In this document: positions 14,046-23,284 of the stretch, piece after piece
Layout: the number at the start of each line of letters is the position of its first letter
Numbering within the stretch: the stretch's first letter is position 1
Origin: a virus
Length of the DNA: 30,968 nucleotides
Virus record (IMG/VR): IMGVR_UViG_3300045006_000106
Coordinates: 1 to 30,968 of that record
Direction: 5' to 3' (one strand)
Position numbers and translations under genes: made by a program
The notes under the pieces: generated by a model
Seen by the model: only the letters and a program-made list of their open reading frames with translations
Told to the model about the DNA's origin: nothing
Databases searched by the model: none

Positions 14046-16681
14046 TGGCAAGGATAAAAAGCGGACCATCTCGTTCATCATATAAAAGAAGTTCTTCAGG
14101 TAGCTCGTCAAGCAGTTCTGGAGATGCTGATGTAATTATTAAAGCAGACTTAGACGTATCAAGTTATTCACAAGGACTAAATGACATAGAAGCAGCAACA
14201 AAACAAACTGTAGTAAATATGGAAAAATCACATGCTGACTCTGCCGATAAAATAGTAAAAAGCAATGCTGGAGTTGTTGATTCTAACAAAAAGGCTGAAT
14301 TGTCATTTGCATCACTTTCAAATGGTGTTCGTTCTTTTATGAAAGAAATGTTTATTGTTGGTGCTGTTGTAGGTATATTTACAAAAGTAGGAGATGCAAT
14401 TCTTAAGACAGATTTTGCATTAAAGGCGCTTGCTGCTACTGCAAGAGCTTTTGACCAAGATGTAGGTCAATCAACAAAAGTTATGAATGAGCTTGCTTCA
14501 GATGGTTTACTAACAGTTAAACAAGCTTCAGAAGGTCTAAGATACTTAATACAGTCTGGTTATACAGTTGACCAAGCTGAGAATATGGCAAAAGCAATGA
14601 AGGACATAGGCGCATATAATAACACAATAGGAGATTTAGGCCAGGCATTTGTTGACGCAGCTAAAGGTATAAGAACTGGAAGAGTACAGTTAACAGATAA
14701 CTTAGGACTTACAGAAAGATTTAGTCAGATAATGAAACGGGCTAATATAGATATAAGTAATGGTATAGACCTTCAGTCAAATGCTAATCAAAGAATGGCG
14801 TTCTACAATTCTTTAATGCAACAGAGAATAAGATTTGAAGGAGACGCAGCAAGGTCTTCTGGTGAACTTAATGGTGAATGGTTAAAACTTAAAAATCAAG
14901 CATTTTCTGCTATGGCTGATGTCGGCAAACTAATAGAAAATCCGCTTAAAGGTTTTATGTCATTATCAACTGTAGTACTCGGGGCAATATCAAAATTAAC
15001 AAAAGCTGCAGGTGAGATGTTTGCTGATATAGACGCTGAACTTAATAAAACATCTTGGTGGAAAGCATATAAAGAAAACTTTAAAGTAGGCTGGGAGTTT
15101 ATAGTAAGTTCTGCTACTGGTGCAGATAAAACAGAAGAAGAAAAATTAATTAAAGATATAGAAAAAAAGAAAAAGATATGGGAAGAGGCAGCAAAAAGAT
15201 ATAGACCTTTTGTAGAATGGTCAACAGATAAATTTGCTGAAGAAAAAAGAGCTGACTACATAAAGGCACAAGAAGCATTAGAAAAGTTTAGGATAGCACA
15301 AAAAAATGTAAAACCCAAAACATCAGCTACAGAAACAAATGAAGAAGGTGATAAAGAATTTGGTGGTCTTTCATTATCTGTTACTAATAGATGGAGAGAT
15401 GCACAGAATAAAATGAAATTAGCAGAGTTAGACCTTGCTAATAAAAATATAAATGAAGTTGAATATGAAATAATACAAGCTGAATATGAAAAAGAAAAAA
15501 ACATATATGAAAAAACAATAGGTATAGCTAATGAATTTGATACAAAGAAAAAGGCATATGATAAGGCTAAACTTAAAAATGACATTGATGAAATTATAAC
15601 AAACCAAGAATTACTTGCTGGTGAAACTATATCAAACATAAAAGGTGAGTCAGTTAGAATAGATGAAGAATGGCGTAAAGCAGAAGAAAAGGCCAGTTTA
15701 CTTAGAGACGTGTTTACTGAAAAACAAGAAAATGATGCAGAATTTACAAGATACATAAATAACCAAATAGAAAAACAAAGACAGGAAGATATAGATTTTT
15801 GGAATGAAGAAGCTGCTATGGCACTTGAAACTGAAAAAGAGTTAGACGAAGAAAGGCAGGCAGAAGAAGACAAACAATTAGAAGAAGGCTGGAATAATTT
15901 AGAAGAATGGATGTCACAAGTAGAACAAAAGAATAAAGCTATAATGGACCAGGCTAAGTTTGAAGGAGACCTAAGTAAAGAAGTTTTAACAGCCAGACAA
16001 GAAGCACAAGAGGCAGAGGGCAAACAATTTAACTTAGCAAAATCTATAGGTTTTCACAAGTATTCCACTGAAATAACAAAACAGTATTATAAAGACTTGG
16101 ATAAATTAGAAAATGATAATCTTTTGTCTGCTGAAGAAAAAGCTAAAAAGAAAAAAGAAATAGACGATAAGTACCTTGCTGATTTAAAAGAGGCAAAGAA
16201 GGAAGAAGTTGATTTACATAATTGGTCAGAGAAAATGCAAAATACTGCAATGGATAGACTAATAAGAGGGAAGCAAATCGGTTTTGTTATGCTAAGAGAA
16301 GTTATGAAACAAGAACTAAAAGAATGGATGTATTCTGAAGGTACTAAATGGGGACTTAAAGCGTTAGCAGAGGGTGGTGAGGCTTTAATAGCTTTGGCAA
16401 ACCCGTTAACTTGGCCATTAGTTCCTGGTCACTTAGCAGCAGCAGGGCAAGCAGCAGCAATAGCAGCTACTTTTGGAGTAACAGCCAATGCAATACAGGT
16501 AGACACAACAGAAGTAGACAAGTTTAATGACGGAAATACAACTACTACTGAAACAAAAACTGAAGATAAAAAGAGACTATATATCCACACAACTGATGCA
16601 GAAATTATAAGAAAGCTTGTTCCTGAAATAGGGCAAGCAATAGATGATGGTGTGGAAATTGTTATAGGCGGTGATAACTAA
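14045..16681 (+). CDS. Tape measure protein
   Basis: The 878-residue protein sets tail length and is packed inside the tube. ATG 14045 overlaps the upstream TAA as TAATG, with GGGGAG about nine bases before. Features are a Ser-rich N-terminus (11-25), a LFV-like helical region with a hydrophobic MFIVGAVVGIF segment near 102-112, and the tape-measure-type ASDGLLTVKQASEGLRYL to GLTERFSQ region. Long Glu/Lys-rich coiled coils follow (about 360-720). Near the end is an Ala/Gly hydrophobic stretch (LAAAGQAAAIAATFGV) that could interact with the host membrane on DNA entry. By the usual rule of about 0.15 nm per residue, the tail would be near 130 nm. Confidence 0.85.
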   Translation: MARIKSGPSRSSYKRSSSGSSSSSSGDADVIIKADLDVSSYSQGLNDIEAATKQTVVNMEKSHADSADKIVKSNAGVVDSNKKAELSFASLSNGVRSFMKEMFIVGAVVGIFTKVGDAILKTDFALKALAATARAFDQDVGQSTKVMNELASDGLLTVKQASEGLRYLIQSGYTVDQAENMAKAMKDIGAYNNTIGDLGQAFVDAAKGIRTGRVQLTDNLGLTERFSQIMKRANIDISNGIDLQSNANQRMAFYNSLMQQRIRFEGDAARSSGELNGEWLKLKNQAFSAMADVGKLIENPLKGFMSLSTVVLGAISKLTKAAGEMFADIDAELNKTSWWKAYKENFKVGWEFIVSSATGADKTEEEKLIKDIEKKKKIWEEAAKRYRPFVEWSTDKFAEEKRADYIKAQEALEKFRIAQKNVKPKTSATETNEEGDKEFGGLSLSVTNRWRDAQNKMKLAELDLANKNINEVEYEIIQAEYEKEKNIYEKTIGIANEFDTKKKAYDKAKLKNDIDEIITNQELLAGETISNIKGESVRIDEEWRKAEEKASLLRDVFTEKQENDAEFTRYINNQIEKQRQEDIDFWNEEAAMALETEKELDEERQAEEDKQLEEGWNNLEEWMSQVEQKNKAIMDQAKFEGDLSKEVLTARQEAQEAEGKQFNLAKSIGFHKYSTEITKQYYKDLDKLENDNLLSAEEKAKKKKEIDDKYLADLKEAKKEEVDLHNWSEKMQNTAMDRLIRGKQIGFVMLREVMKQELKEWMYSEGTKWGLKALAEGGEALIALANPLTWPLVPGHLAAAGQAAAIAATFGVTANAIQVDTTEVDKFNDGNTTTTETKTEDKKRLYIHTTDAEIIRKLVPEIGQAIDDGVEIVIGGDN

Positions 16682-17043
16682 TGATAATATTCGGTAAAGA
16701 CTTAGCGTTTAAATACGTTAAGTCTTTTAAATTTAATAACTCTGATTTAACAGTGATAGGTCAAGATAAAGAAATTTCAACATCTGCAAAATTAAAATTA
16801 AGTAGAAATGATAAGTATACTTTGGTACTACAGAATTTAGTAGAAGCCGATAAAATAGCTGTAATAAGAAATATAAATAATGCTAAGCTACTACTGACAA
16901 AAATACAGTTACCATTGACAGAAAAACCATTTGAGTGCTTCTTGTTAAGGTCAGGTTTACTTGCTGATGTTAGATTTTATGTTGATAAAGTGTCGTATGC
17001 TGATAAGAAAATTACAGTAGATTTAACTGTGATAGGGGGATAA
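16681..17043 (+). CDS. Small distal tail protein (paralogue of next gene's N-terminal domain)
   Basis: The 120-residue protein starts in a TAATGA overlap with the tape measure stop. Its order of motifs (FGKDLAFKYVKSFKF, SRNDKYTLVLQNL, VRFYVDKVSYADKKI, ending in a VDLTVIGG strand) parallels the first ~130 residues of the next protein (FGASIDWTRLKSFKY, STKDKYKMSLQAL, VKFFISSYSVNKTATL). That suggests a duplicated tail-tip domain. Directly after the tape measure, a distal tail or baseplate adapter protein is expected. No named family is recognised. Confidence 0.62.
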   Translation: MIIFGKDLAFKYVKSFKFNNSDLTVIGQDKEISTSAKLKLSRNDKYTLVLQNLVEADKIAVIRNINNAKLLLTKIQLPLTEKPFECFLLRSGLLADVRFYVDKVSYADKKITVDLTVIGG

Positions 17044-18939
17044 ATGGCAAATATAAGTTTATTCGGAGCAAGCATTGATTGGACAAGATTAAAGTCTTTT
17101 AAATATACTGGAACAGAACAAAGTGAAATACTAAATGAAAACAGTGTAGGAATAAGGGAAGTAATAGTAAGAAGCACAAAAGATAAATATAAGATGTCAT
17201 TACAAGCTTTAACACAGGCACAATATGATGCTATAGTAAAAACGTTGGATAGTTATAAAGATAATACTTACTATCAGATAAATATAACAGATAACCAGTA
17301 TGGTAAAGCATTTAGAGAACATATAAATTATGATATTGGTGGAAATGTAAAGTTTTTTATATCATCGTATTCAGTAAATAAAACAGCAACATTGTATAAT
17401 ATAGATATAGACTTGTATGAAGAATCTGGAAAAGGCATTTATGTTGACAAGTCAGGTACACAGCATACAATAGTTTATAGAGTTGTGATAGGAACGCCAA
17501 CACCTAAAACTTTTACAACACAGAATTATTTATTAACTCCATCTGGTATATCACAGGAAGTAAACCCAGCAGACTCAACATCTGTATTAGGTGGATTACA
17601 GTGTAAATTAATAAATGATGATTATGTTGTAAGTCAGTGGTTGCATGCAAATCTTGAAACTATATCAAGTACACTCAGCAACACTGTGTGCCAAGTTTAT
17701 GTTGATGTTGACTCTTCCCCAATATTGCTGTATACTGGATTTTTAAGAAGCGTGAAACCTGATGCATATGAAACAATGTATACACTTGAAATAGTAGATA
17801 TAAATGAAAAAGGTAAAGAACAAAGTTTAGTACAAAAAGACAATGGAAACGGTACTTATTCAGATTATTACTTTAAGAAGTCAGTAAGTAATTTTTCAAA
17901 TGCACCTACTGGATTTACGAAGTATGCAATTTATACAGACCCAACCACAAAAGAAGAAAAGAAAATAACAAGTACATCACAAATCCCAAGCGATGCTGTT
18001 ACTTCTGGCTGGTGGGATAATACAGTATATGTTATTGAGTTTACTGGGCACCCTTTAGACCTTGCAAAGAATATTTTAAATGACATAGGATTGGGAAGTT
18101 TTTTACCAGATGTACAAATAACAGCAATGAAAGCAAGAATTGATAATACTGTATTAAACAATCTTGTGTATAGATTTTATGAACCAATAGAAAGAACACT
18201 TGAATTTATACAGACAAACTGTTTTTTAGTTTCAAGTTGTTATTGTGCACCTAATACAGATGGCACTTTGGTTTTATACACACAGCAGCCATTTACAGCA
18301 CAAGACATACCTGGAATTTCAGTAATAGGTAATAACGACATTGTAAAAATAACAAATAGGGGCATAGATTTTTCTAATGTAGTTAATAACTTAGAAATAC
18401 ATTCTAAATATGACTCTATTAAAAAAGCATACTATAGAGCTGATAGATATGTTAATCCAGACTCAATTAAAAGATATAAGTCATTGTTACCTAAAACTCC
18501 AAGAATAATACAACTAATGGGCTCTGTAAAAGATAAATGGAATGATACTGACTGTGAACTCTTATCAAATATAATACAGACAAATGTATTAAAAAACTAT
18601 GCTGAAAACGCACAAACAATAGGTATATCCGTATTTTATAGCTCAGGTAAAGATGTTAAGTTAGGTGGTTATGTTTCTCTTTCCAGTGATGATATAATAA
18701 ATTGGAGAACATCAAACATAGGACTTAGAGGAATAGCTCAAACAACTGTAGATACTTCAACACCTTATGCTGTTATAGGCACGGATTATTGGACTGATGG
18801 CTCTGTTTATACTAAGGCATTGTGCACAGAACTTGGATTAACTTACCCAGATGATAACAAAATAGAAGTAACTTTATTTGCTAATTTAAACACTTTGCTC
18901 GCAACAGAGTGGAATGATTTAGTAAACTTAGGAGGATAA
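17044..18939 (+). CDS. Baseplate hub / tail-tip protein
   Basis: The 631-residue protein follows the stop of the upstream gene directly. Residues 1-130 are a paralogue of the upstream small protein. The central and C-terminal parts look like the beta-rich hub of siphophage tail tips. They include an early EVNPADSTSVLGGLQ strand, the FTGHPLDLAKNILNDIGLG motif near residue 335 that resembles the HPxDLxxxLL segments of such hubs, and a RTLEFIQTNCFLVSSCYC region. It is followed by the last tail gene, which is probably attached to it. A role in forming the central hub that holds receptor-binding proteins is inferred. Confidence 0.62.
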   Translation: MANISLFGASIDWTRLKSFKYTGTEQSEILNENSVGIREVIVRSTKDKYKMSLQALTQAQYDAIVKTLDSYKDNTYYQINITDNQYGKAFREHINYDIGGNVKFFISSYSVNKTATLYNIDIDLYEESGKGIYVDKSGTQHTIVYRVVIGTPTPKTFTTQNYLLTPSGISQEVNPADSTSVLGGLQCKLINDDYVVSQWLHANLETISSTLSNTVCQVYVDVDSSPILLYTGFLRSVKPDAYETMYTLEIVDINEKGKEQSLVQKDNGNGTYSDYYFKKSVSNFSNAPTGFTKYAIYTDPTTKEEKKITSTSQIPSDAVTSGWWDNTVYVIEFTGHPLDLAKNILNDIGLGSFLPDVQITAMKARIDNTVLNNLVYRFYEPIERTLEFIQTNCFLVSSCYCAPNTDGTLVLYTQQPFTAQDIPGISVIGNNDIVKITNRGIDFSNVVNNLEIHSKYDSIKKAYYRADRYVNPDSIKRYKSLLPKTPRIIQLMGSVKDKWNDTDCELLSNIIQTNVLKNYAENAQTIGISVFYSSGKDVKLGGYVSLSSDDIINWRTSNIGLRGIAQTTVDTSTPYAVIGTDYWTDGSVYTKALCTELGLTYPDDNKIEVTLFANLNTLLATEWNDLVNLGG

Positions 18940-18940
18940 C

Positions 18941-20368
18941 ATGTCTGTATTAATGAGGGTTATTGAAAAGAAAATTGCTTATGAAAAACACTGTGTTGAA
19001 CTTACTTTATTAGACACAAGGCAGCAAATATCAAAATATACAAGAAGTCATGTTGGTATGCAAGATTCTGATATAAAGCAAATAGGCAATATAGGAACAG
19101 GAAATTACATTACAGATTATTTTTTATTCACTATAGCGTATAAGCAGAAAAGAAATAATAATTGGTTAACAGATTTGGAGTTAAGAGTGCACAATAGATG
19201 TATCACAGTTTATAATGGTGAACCTTATAAAGTAATAGCACCGGAGATTACAGGTAGTTTTAAAGAATGGTGCACAGTTGGTGATGCCCCTTATGCCGGA
19301 AAACAAGAATATGAACTGCCAGCTTATAACGGTTCAACACCGTATGATAAAATTGCAGCACCACTTTTACCTATTACAGCTAATCTACTACACACTATTC
19401 TTGCAAATGAAAAAGTATTTAAAGCAAGATTAGAAAGAGTTAGAAAAGCTATATGGTGGAATAAAATGTGGTCAAGAGCAAAAGTGGCAGAGGTAACAGC
19501 AACAAGTGGAAATGTAAATACTGTAGTTACAAATGCATATACATGGAATAAGTACAATGTAAGTCATAGTGATAGTACGGGCTCAACAAAAGTTAAAGTT
19601 CATGAGTTTGAATGGATGTCACAAGCTAACGTTGGTAAAATGGCTCTAACTTATACTATTGAACTATATGGAGCTGCTGGGTCTTGGGTTGAATATTTCT
19701 TTATACCAATAGCTACAAATCCGACAGCTCAACAAAAACAACAGGTAGTAAATTGTCATGATGTTTCTAAATCTGGAAACTATATAATAATGCTTGGTCA
19801 GTATGCTGGATGGGAAACTGGACTTATGATTATAACGCCTTCAGTAAACTTTGACTATCACTGGCTTTGTTACTCTGATACAGGTAAAAGTATAATATTT
19901 AATGACCCTTGGAATGTAAAAGCAATTGGCATAAATGATAATGGGCAGATATTTATTGTTGAAGGTAACACAGTTAATTTTTATACAATTGGTGAGTATG
20001 TAGGAAATTACTTAAACATTGTATTTGTAAAGTCTATAACACTTCCATATAATATTTGTACAGCAAGATGGAAACAAAGAGTAGGAACATATTGTCTAGT
20101 ATTTACTACAACGGATGGAAAGTTTGGTGTTATTGACATTAATGATGACTACAGGATTTCATACTGTGTTACTGCTAATTTTGCTGATGGTAATAATGGG
20201 TTGCCTATAAATGTTATAGGACAAACTGCAAACACATATAGTACAGTTGGTTTAATGAGAAACGCTGGTGAAACCACTTATACTGACAGGCTTGGAAACT
20301 GGATAGAGGTTAGTACACTACAGACACCAGACCTTGTAAATTGTAAATGTAGTGATATTGGGGCCTAA
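18941..20368 (+). CDS. Putative tail-tip/host-recognition protein
   Basis: The 475-residue protein is the last gene of the structural block, with AGGAGG upstream of its ATG one base after the hub stop. The N-terminal ~110 residues (MRVIEKKIAYEKHCVELTLL to VYNGEPYKVIAPE) probably attach to the tail. The C-terminal ~250 residues are beta-rich, with repeated strands of the kind GNYIIMLGQYAGW, DNGQIFIVEGN and TDGKFGVIDIND, which suggests a propeller-like head. Receptor-binding proteins often occupy this position. No family is recognised, so host recognition is inference from position and shape. Confidence 0.5.
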   Translation: MSVLMRVIEKKIAYEKHCVELTLLDTRQQISKYTRSHVGMQDSDIKQIGNIGTGNYITDYFLFTIAYKQKRNNNWLTDLELRVHNRCITVYNGEPYKVIAPEITGSFKEWCTVGDAPYAGKQEYELPAYNGSTPYDKIAAPLLPITANLLHTILANEKVFKARLERVRKAIWWNKMWSRAKVAEVTATSGNVNTVVTNAYTWNKYNVSHSDSTGSTKVKVHEFEWMSQANVGKMALTYTIELYGAAGSWVEYFFIPIATNPTAQQKQQVVNCHDVSKSGNYIIMLGQYAGWETGLMIITPSVNFDYHWLCYSDTGKSIIFNDPWNVKAIGINDNGQIFIVEGNTVNFYTIGEYVGNYLNIVFVKSITLPYNICTARWKQRVGTYCLVFTTTDGKFGVIDINDDYRISYCVTANFADGNNGLPINVIGQTANTYSTVGLMRNAGETTYTDRLGNWIEVSTLQTPDLVNCKCSDIGA

Positions 20369-20385
20369 ATAGCTAAAATCTATAT

Positions 20386-20513
20386 AAAACTTAAAAATTC
20401 ACACCCGTATAATAGCCTATACGGGTTTTCTTTTTCTCCTTAATATAAATATATACCTTAAAATAGCCTTCGCCATATGAGATAACACATTTTTTACATA
20501 AAGTTAAGGTAAA
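20386..20513 (+). repeat. 128-bp intergenic element, copy 2
   Basis: This is the partner of 1383-1510: same length, ungapped alignment, and conserved flanks including ACCTTAAAATAG and CATAAAGTTAAGGTAAA. The inverted ACCTT (20455-20459) and AAGGT (20506-20510) again bracket a 56-bp core. The core differs from copy 1 and lacks the hairpin. It stands between the end of the tail genes and the putative origin region. Confidence 0.8.
20403..20435 (+). terminator. Intrinsic terminator closing the structural block
   Basis: ACCCGTATA (20403-20411) pairs perfectly with TATACGGGT (20418-20426), with a 6-base loop, followed by TTTCTTTTTC. It is the strongest terminator in the window and ends the tail transcript about 35 bases after the last tail gene. 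Confidence 0.9.
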
Positions 20514-20965
20514 AGCCTAGTGTAACCACAGAATGCATAATAAATAATAGTAATAATATAAATATAATATAAATAAAATAATAATTAAAATCCTTTAGTT
20601 ATTTATTATTCTTTATTGTAATTTATTTTTATTGTTTTGTTTTGATACACATTGTTTATTTTGATACACTTCACACACAATATTTTAGGCCTCACAAATT
20701 TTTAGAAAACTGTTTTTAATTTTTAGGCTTTTAAAAATAGGCATATACCCCTATAGGCCCCTAAATCCCGGTCAGTGTGTGTATTTTGACCGTTTCATTT
20801 TAATACACTTTGTTATAGATATATACACTTTTAAAATTAAAAATCAATAATATTGTAGTATAGATATATATTAATATTTATATATTTAAATATTAATAAT
20901 TTATAATATTATAATATTTAAAGATTGTTATTTTTGTAACGCACTTTTTCTTTATTATATATTTT
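20514..20965. other. AT-rich non-coding region, candidate replication origin
   Basis: No gene is seen here. It contains TTTTGATACAC at 20640-20650, TTTTGATACACTT at 20659-20671 (19-bp spacing), TTTTAATACACTT at 20798-20810, and an ATATACACTTTT near 20820, all in the same orientation, with a related GTGTGTATTTTGA in the opposite sense near 20777-20789. A short GC-richer island (CCCCTATAGGCCCC) lies at about 20750-20762. From about 20811 the DNA is almost pure A/T, as in an unwinding element. It lies directly before the recombination and replication genes. The origin role is inferred from layout. Confidence 0.45.
20769..20792. promoter_or_regulatory. Inverted repeat, candidate operator
   Basis: CGGTCA (20769-20774) and TGACCG (20787-20792) are perfect inverted arms around a 12-base GTGTGTGTATTT spacer. 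The spacing suits a dimeric DNA-binding protein on adjacent turns better than an RNA hairpin. It lies within the candidate origin. Confidence 0.4.
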
Positions 20966-21032
20966 ATATATACATTTTTAATATTTTTATCAAAATATAT
21001 ATTATTTTTAAATAACAAAACGTGATATAATA
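20966..21032 (+). promoter_or_regulatory. 67-bp promoter repeat, copy 1
   Basis: This block is repeated at 28466-28532 with about three differences, all in the first 17 bases; the last ~50 are identical. It contains TGATATAAT, an extended -10 (TATAAT 21026-21031), with A/T-rich upstream DNA and no clear TTGACA. The SbcC gene starts 54 bases after the -10. The conservation of a promoter-like block before two separate gene groups indicates a shared early or replication-gene promoter. Confidence 0.7.
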
Positions 21033-21079
21033 ATATTAATGAATAGCTGATATTCAAATGCTAATAAGGAGGTGAAACT

Positions 21080-22540
21080 ATGGAAGTAATATTGGAAAAC
21101 TTTAATAGTCACGTTAAATCTACTTTTGTGATTCCAAATGGTGAATTAACTGTAGTGACTGGTGAGAATGACCAAGGTAAAAGTTCTGCATTACAGGGTA
21201 TTTATTGGGTAGTTACTAATAATATCCAAGGAGACAAGTTTATTCATTTCGGGAAAGATTTTGCAGCTGTTACAATAATAAGAGATAACTGGTCAATACG
21301 AAAAGAAAGAGATACAAAAGGAAAAACAAAATATACTGTAATTATTGATGGAGTAAAAGAAGAATATTTTAAAACAGATGTTCCAGCAATAGTAGAGCAG
21401 CTATTTGGTTTAAAAAATATTAAGTTTGTAGATAATGAACTTAATATGAACTTTTGGTTCCAGCATGATAATCTGTTCTTATTATCAGAAGCGAGCAGCT
21501 ACAATGCACAGTTTTTTGGATATTTTGCAGGTACAGACGTTTTAGATAAGGTAATTAAAAATCTGCAATCTGATGTACTTAATTTTAATAGGCAGCAGAA
21601 AACAAAAATATCAGAACAGTATACGTTAAAAGGTAAACTTGATAAACTTGAAACTGTTGACTTACTTTCTATGGATTTAAGCAGACTTGAAGAAAAAGAT
21701 GAGTTACTGGAAAAATACATTAAGCTTGTTAACAAATACAGTAACACACAGATAAAAGTAATGGAAGCAAGCAAAGACTGTAAGAAAAACAGAATTGATT
21801 ATCTTGGAGCATTATCAGCACAAAATATAACAGTGAAACAAGAACTTTATACACTTAATTTTAGGTTAGAGTTAAAACCTTTAATTGAAAAATCCACTGA
21901 AGACATGAAAAAGCTAATTGAGAAGAATGAAAAGCTGTCAGAAATAAAAACATCAAATGATGAACTAAACACTGTAGTTGAAGCAATGCAAAAATTAAAT
22001 ACAAGTATTACAATAAACAGTAAGCTTGCATGCAATTACACAGTGCTAAATACAATAGTAGAAAAGAATAAAAGAAAAGCATTATTAGAAAGTATGAAAG
22101 AAAAAAGAAGTGAAGTGATAGCTGAACTTGGAAAAGCTTACAAACAACTTGATGGAAACAGGGCATTCACACTACTTGAAAACAACGCAAAACAGATAGG
22201 TGATAATATGAATAAAATAATGGTACTTTCTTCTTTGTTAACAAGTCATAAGTCAACAAATGAAAAACTTGTACATGCAGCAAGAATAGAATTAATGAAA
22301 GCAACGGTTAATACAGTTGATATAGTAAAAGTTGCTGAAAAAATTGCTAAAATTAAAAAGTTAAAAGTATTGACAGTCGATTTACAGATGTCACAAAGTA
22401 CATTAAACACTGTAGTAAACTTAACTGAAAAACTAAACACGGATTTATTAACAGTAGAAAAAGAATATCATGACAAATTACATGAAATAGGAGAGTGTCC
22501 ACTATGCGGCACAATTATAAAAGGAGATGGCCCGAATTGA
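21080..22540 (+). CDS. SbcC/Rad50-like ATPase, N-terminal half ending at zinc hook
   Basis: The 486-residue protein carries the N-terminal lobe of an SbcC/Rad50/T4 gp46-type ATPase: Walker A GENDQGKS at residues 28-35, and a Q-loop-like NFWFQHDNLFLL near 128-139. Then comes a coiled coil (about 170-465) ending in CPLC (473-476), half of a zinc hook. It stops ten residues later, so the returning coil and the Walker B lobe are missing from this chain. Those are found in the gene at 23580. Together with the Mre11-like protein it should process DNA ends in replication and recombination. Strong AAGGAGGTG ribosome site; first gene after the promoter repeat. Confidence 0.85.
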   Translation: MEVILENFNSHVKSTFVIPNGELTVVTGENDQGKSSALQGIYWVVTNNIQGDKFIHFGKDFAAVTIIRDNWSIRKERDTKGKTKYTVIIDGVKEEYFKTDVPAIVEQLFGLKNIKFVDNELNMNFWFQHDNLFLLSEASSYNAQFFGYFAGTDVLDKVIKNLQSDVLNFNRQQKTKISEQYTLKGKLDKLETVDLLSMDLSRLEEKDELLEKYIKLVNKYSNTQIKVMEASKDCKKNRIDYLGALSAQNITVKQELYTLNFRLELKPLIEKSTEDMKKLIEKNEKLSEIKTSNDELNTVVEAMQKLNTSITINSKLACNYTVLNTIVEKNKRKALLESMKEKRSEVIAELGKAYKQLDGNRAFTLLENNAKQIGDNMNKIMVLSSLLTSHKSTNEKLVHAARIELMKATVNTVDIVKVAEKIAKIKKLKVLTVDLQMSQSTLNTVVNLTEKLNTDLLTVEKEYHDKLHEIGECPLCGTIIKGDGPN

Positions 22541-22803
22541 GTGAAAAGAAAAGAACTGTTACATTTTTGAAGCTAACTGAAGAAGTAAATGAGTTAGAAG
22601 AAATAAGAAGTGATATTGTAGCAAGTATAAATGCTTTGAGACATGGTACACGACAAGATACAATAGAGGACTTAATTAGTAAAGAAACGCTTAAAGACCA
22701 AAGACCCACTGTTAAAATGTTAGCAAAAGAGTGGTACAGGCTCGGACTTAGAAAAGACTTAATAAATAATTCAAAAGTGGAGGTAATAGAAAATGACGAA
22801 TGA
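22537..22803 (+). CDS. Small protein in the SbcC locus (88 aa)
   Basis: TTG 22537 overlaps the SbcC-half stop as TTGA and has AAGGAGAT (22521-22528) eight bases upstream; an in-frame ATG at 22495 lacks this. The 88-residue product is helical and charged, with LTEEVNELEEIRSDI and a C-terminal MLAKEWYRLGLRKDL segment. No known domain. Tight coupling with the split ATPase suggests a partner protein. Confidence 0.6.
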   Translation: MSEKKRTVTFLKLTEEVNELEEIRSDIVASINALRHGTRQDTIEDLISKETLKDQRPTVKMLAKEWYRLGLRKDLINNSKVEVIENDE

Positions 22804-23041
22804 GGAAATATTAAAAATTGCTAAAGATAAAATTGAGTCAGCAAAATCAGCGCTAATAAGAAATGAAGCGCGTAAAGAACAAGCAGAAAAAGAGCTTGAA
22901 CAGATAAAAAATGAAATGGCTGCAAACGGAGTAACACCTGAAAACATAGTAGAGACAATAGAAAAACTTGAAAAAGAAGTTGAAGCAGAGACAAAAGCAT
23001 TACAGGAAGCAATCACTAAAATAGAAGAAGGGCTAAGCTAA
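22793..23041 (+). CDS. Small coiled-coil protein between the SbcC halves (82 aa)
   Basis: Nearly the whole 82-residue chain is predicted coiled coil, broken once at ANGVTPEN (about residues 44-51), so it could form a helical hairpin. ATG 22793 overlaps the previous gene by 11 bases and has GGAGG nine bases upstream. Its stop overlaps the next ATG by one base. Being encoded between the two halves of an ATPase whose coiled coil is unequal, it may contribute to the coiled-coil arm; that is only a proposal. Confidence 0.62.
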   Translation: MTNEEILKIAKDKIESAKSALIRNEARKEQAEKELEQIKNEMAANGVTPENIVETIEKLEKEVEAETKALQEAITKIEEGLS

Positions 23042-23277
23042 TGGAAGCAAACTACAAAGAAAAGCAAAACCTAAAATCAAAAATACTAATAATACCAAAC
23101 AATACAATGAAGAATACAACTGCAGCAGTACCAAGAATAAACCCAGTTAAAAATGTTGGGCGCAATGATATGTGTACTTGTGGCAGTGGAAAGAAATTTA
23201 AGAAATGCTGTGGCGAAAATAAATTTATAGAGGCTTATAAGTTAATAGAGCAAAGTCAATCAGAGCCTCAAAGGTAG
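23041..23277 (+). CDS. SEC-C motif zinc-binding protein (78 aa)
   Basis: Residues about 40-58 are a textbook SEC-C zinc motif: [19 protein letters not shown], with CxC and CC ligands, as at the C-terminus of SecA and in many small proteins. The N-terminal part is basic and the C-terminal part a short helix. The motif binds zinc and mediates protein or nucleic acid contacts. The ATG overlaps the coiled-coil gene's stop. A role with the SbcC-like complex is inferred only from the operon. Confidence 0.75.
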   Translation: MEANYKEKQNLKSKILIIPNNTMKNTTAAVPRINPVKNVGRNDMCTCGSGKKFKKCCGENKFIEAYKLIEQSQSEPQR

Positions 23278-23284
23278 GTAAATT

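Noticed and set aside
15256-16023. 255-codon minus-strand open frame in the tape measure gene
   Set aside because: The product is a Ser/Phe/Leu-rich complement of Glu/Lys coiled coil, with no ribosome site; it is an artefact of codon bias.
1383-20513. The 128-bp repeats as ends of a transposon or prophage attachment sites
   Set aside because: Both copies are in direct orientation within a continuous virion gene block and each contains terminator hairpins; no recombinase or target duplication is visible.
20640-20671. CRISPR-like repeat from the TTTTGATACAC pair
   Set aside because: Only two close copies with an 8-base gap and no spacer-sized intervals; iteron-type repeats fit better.
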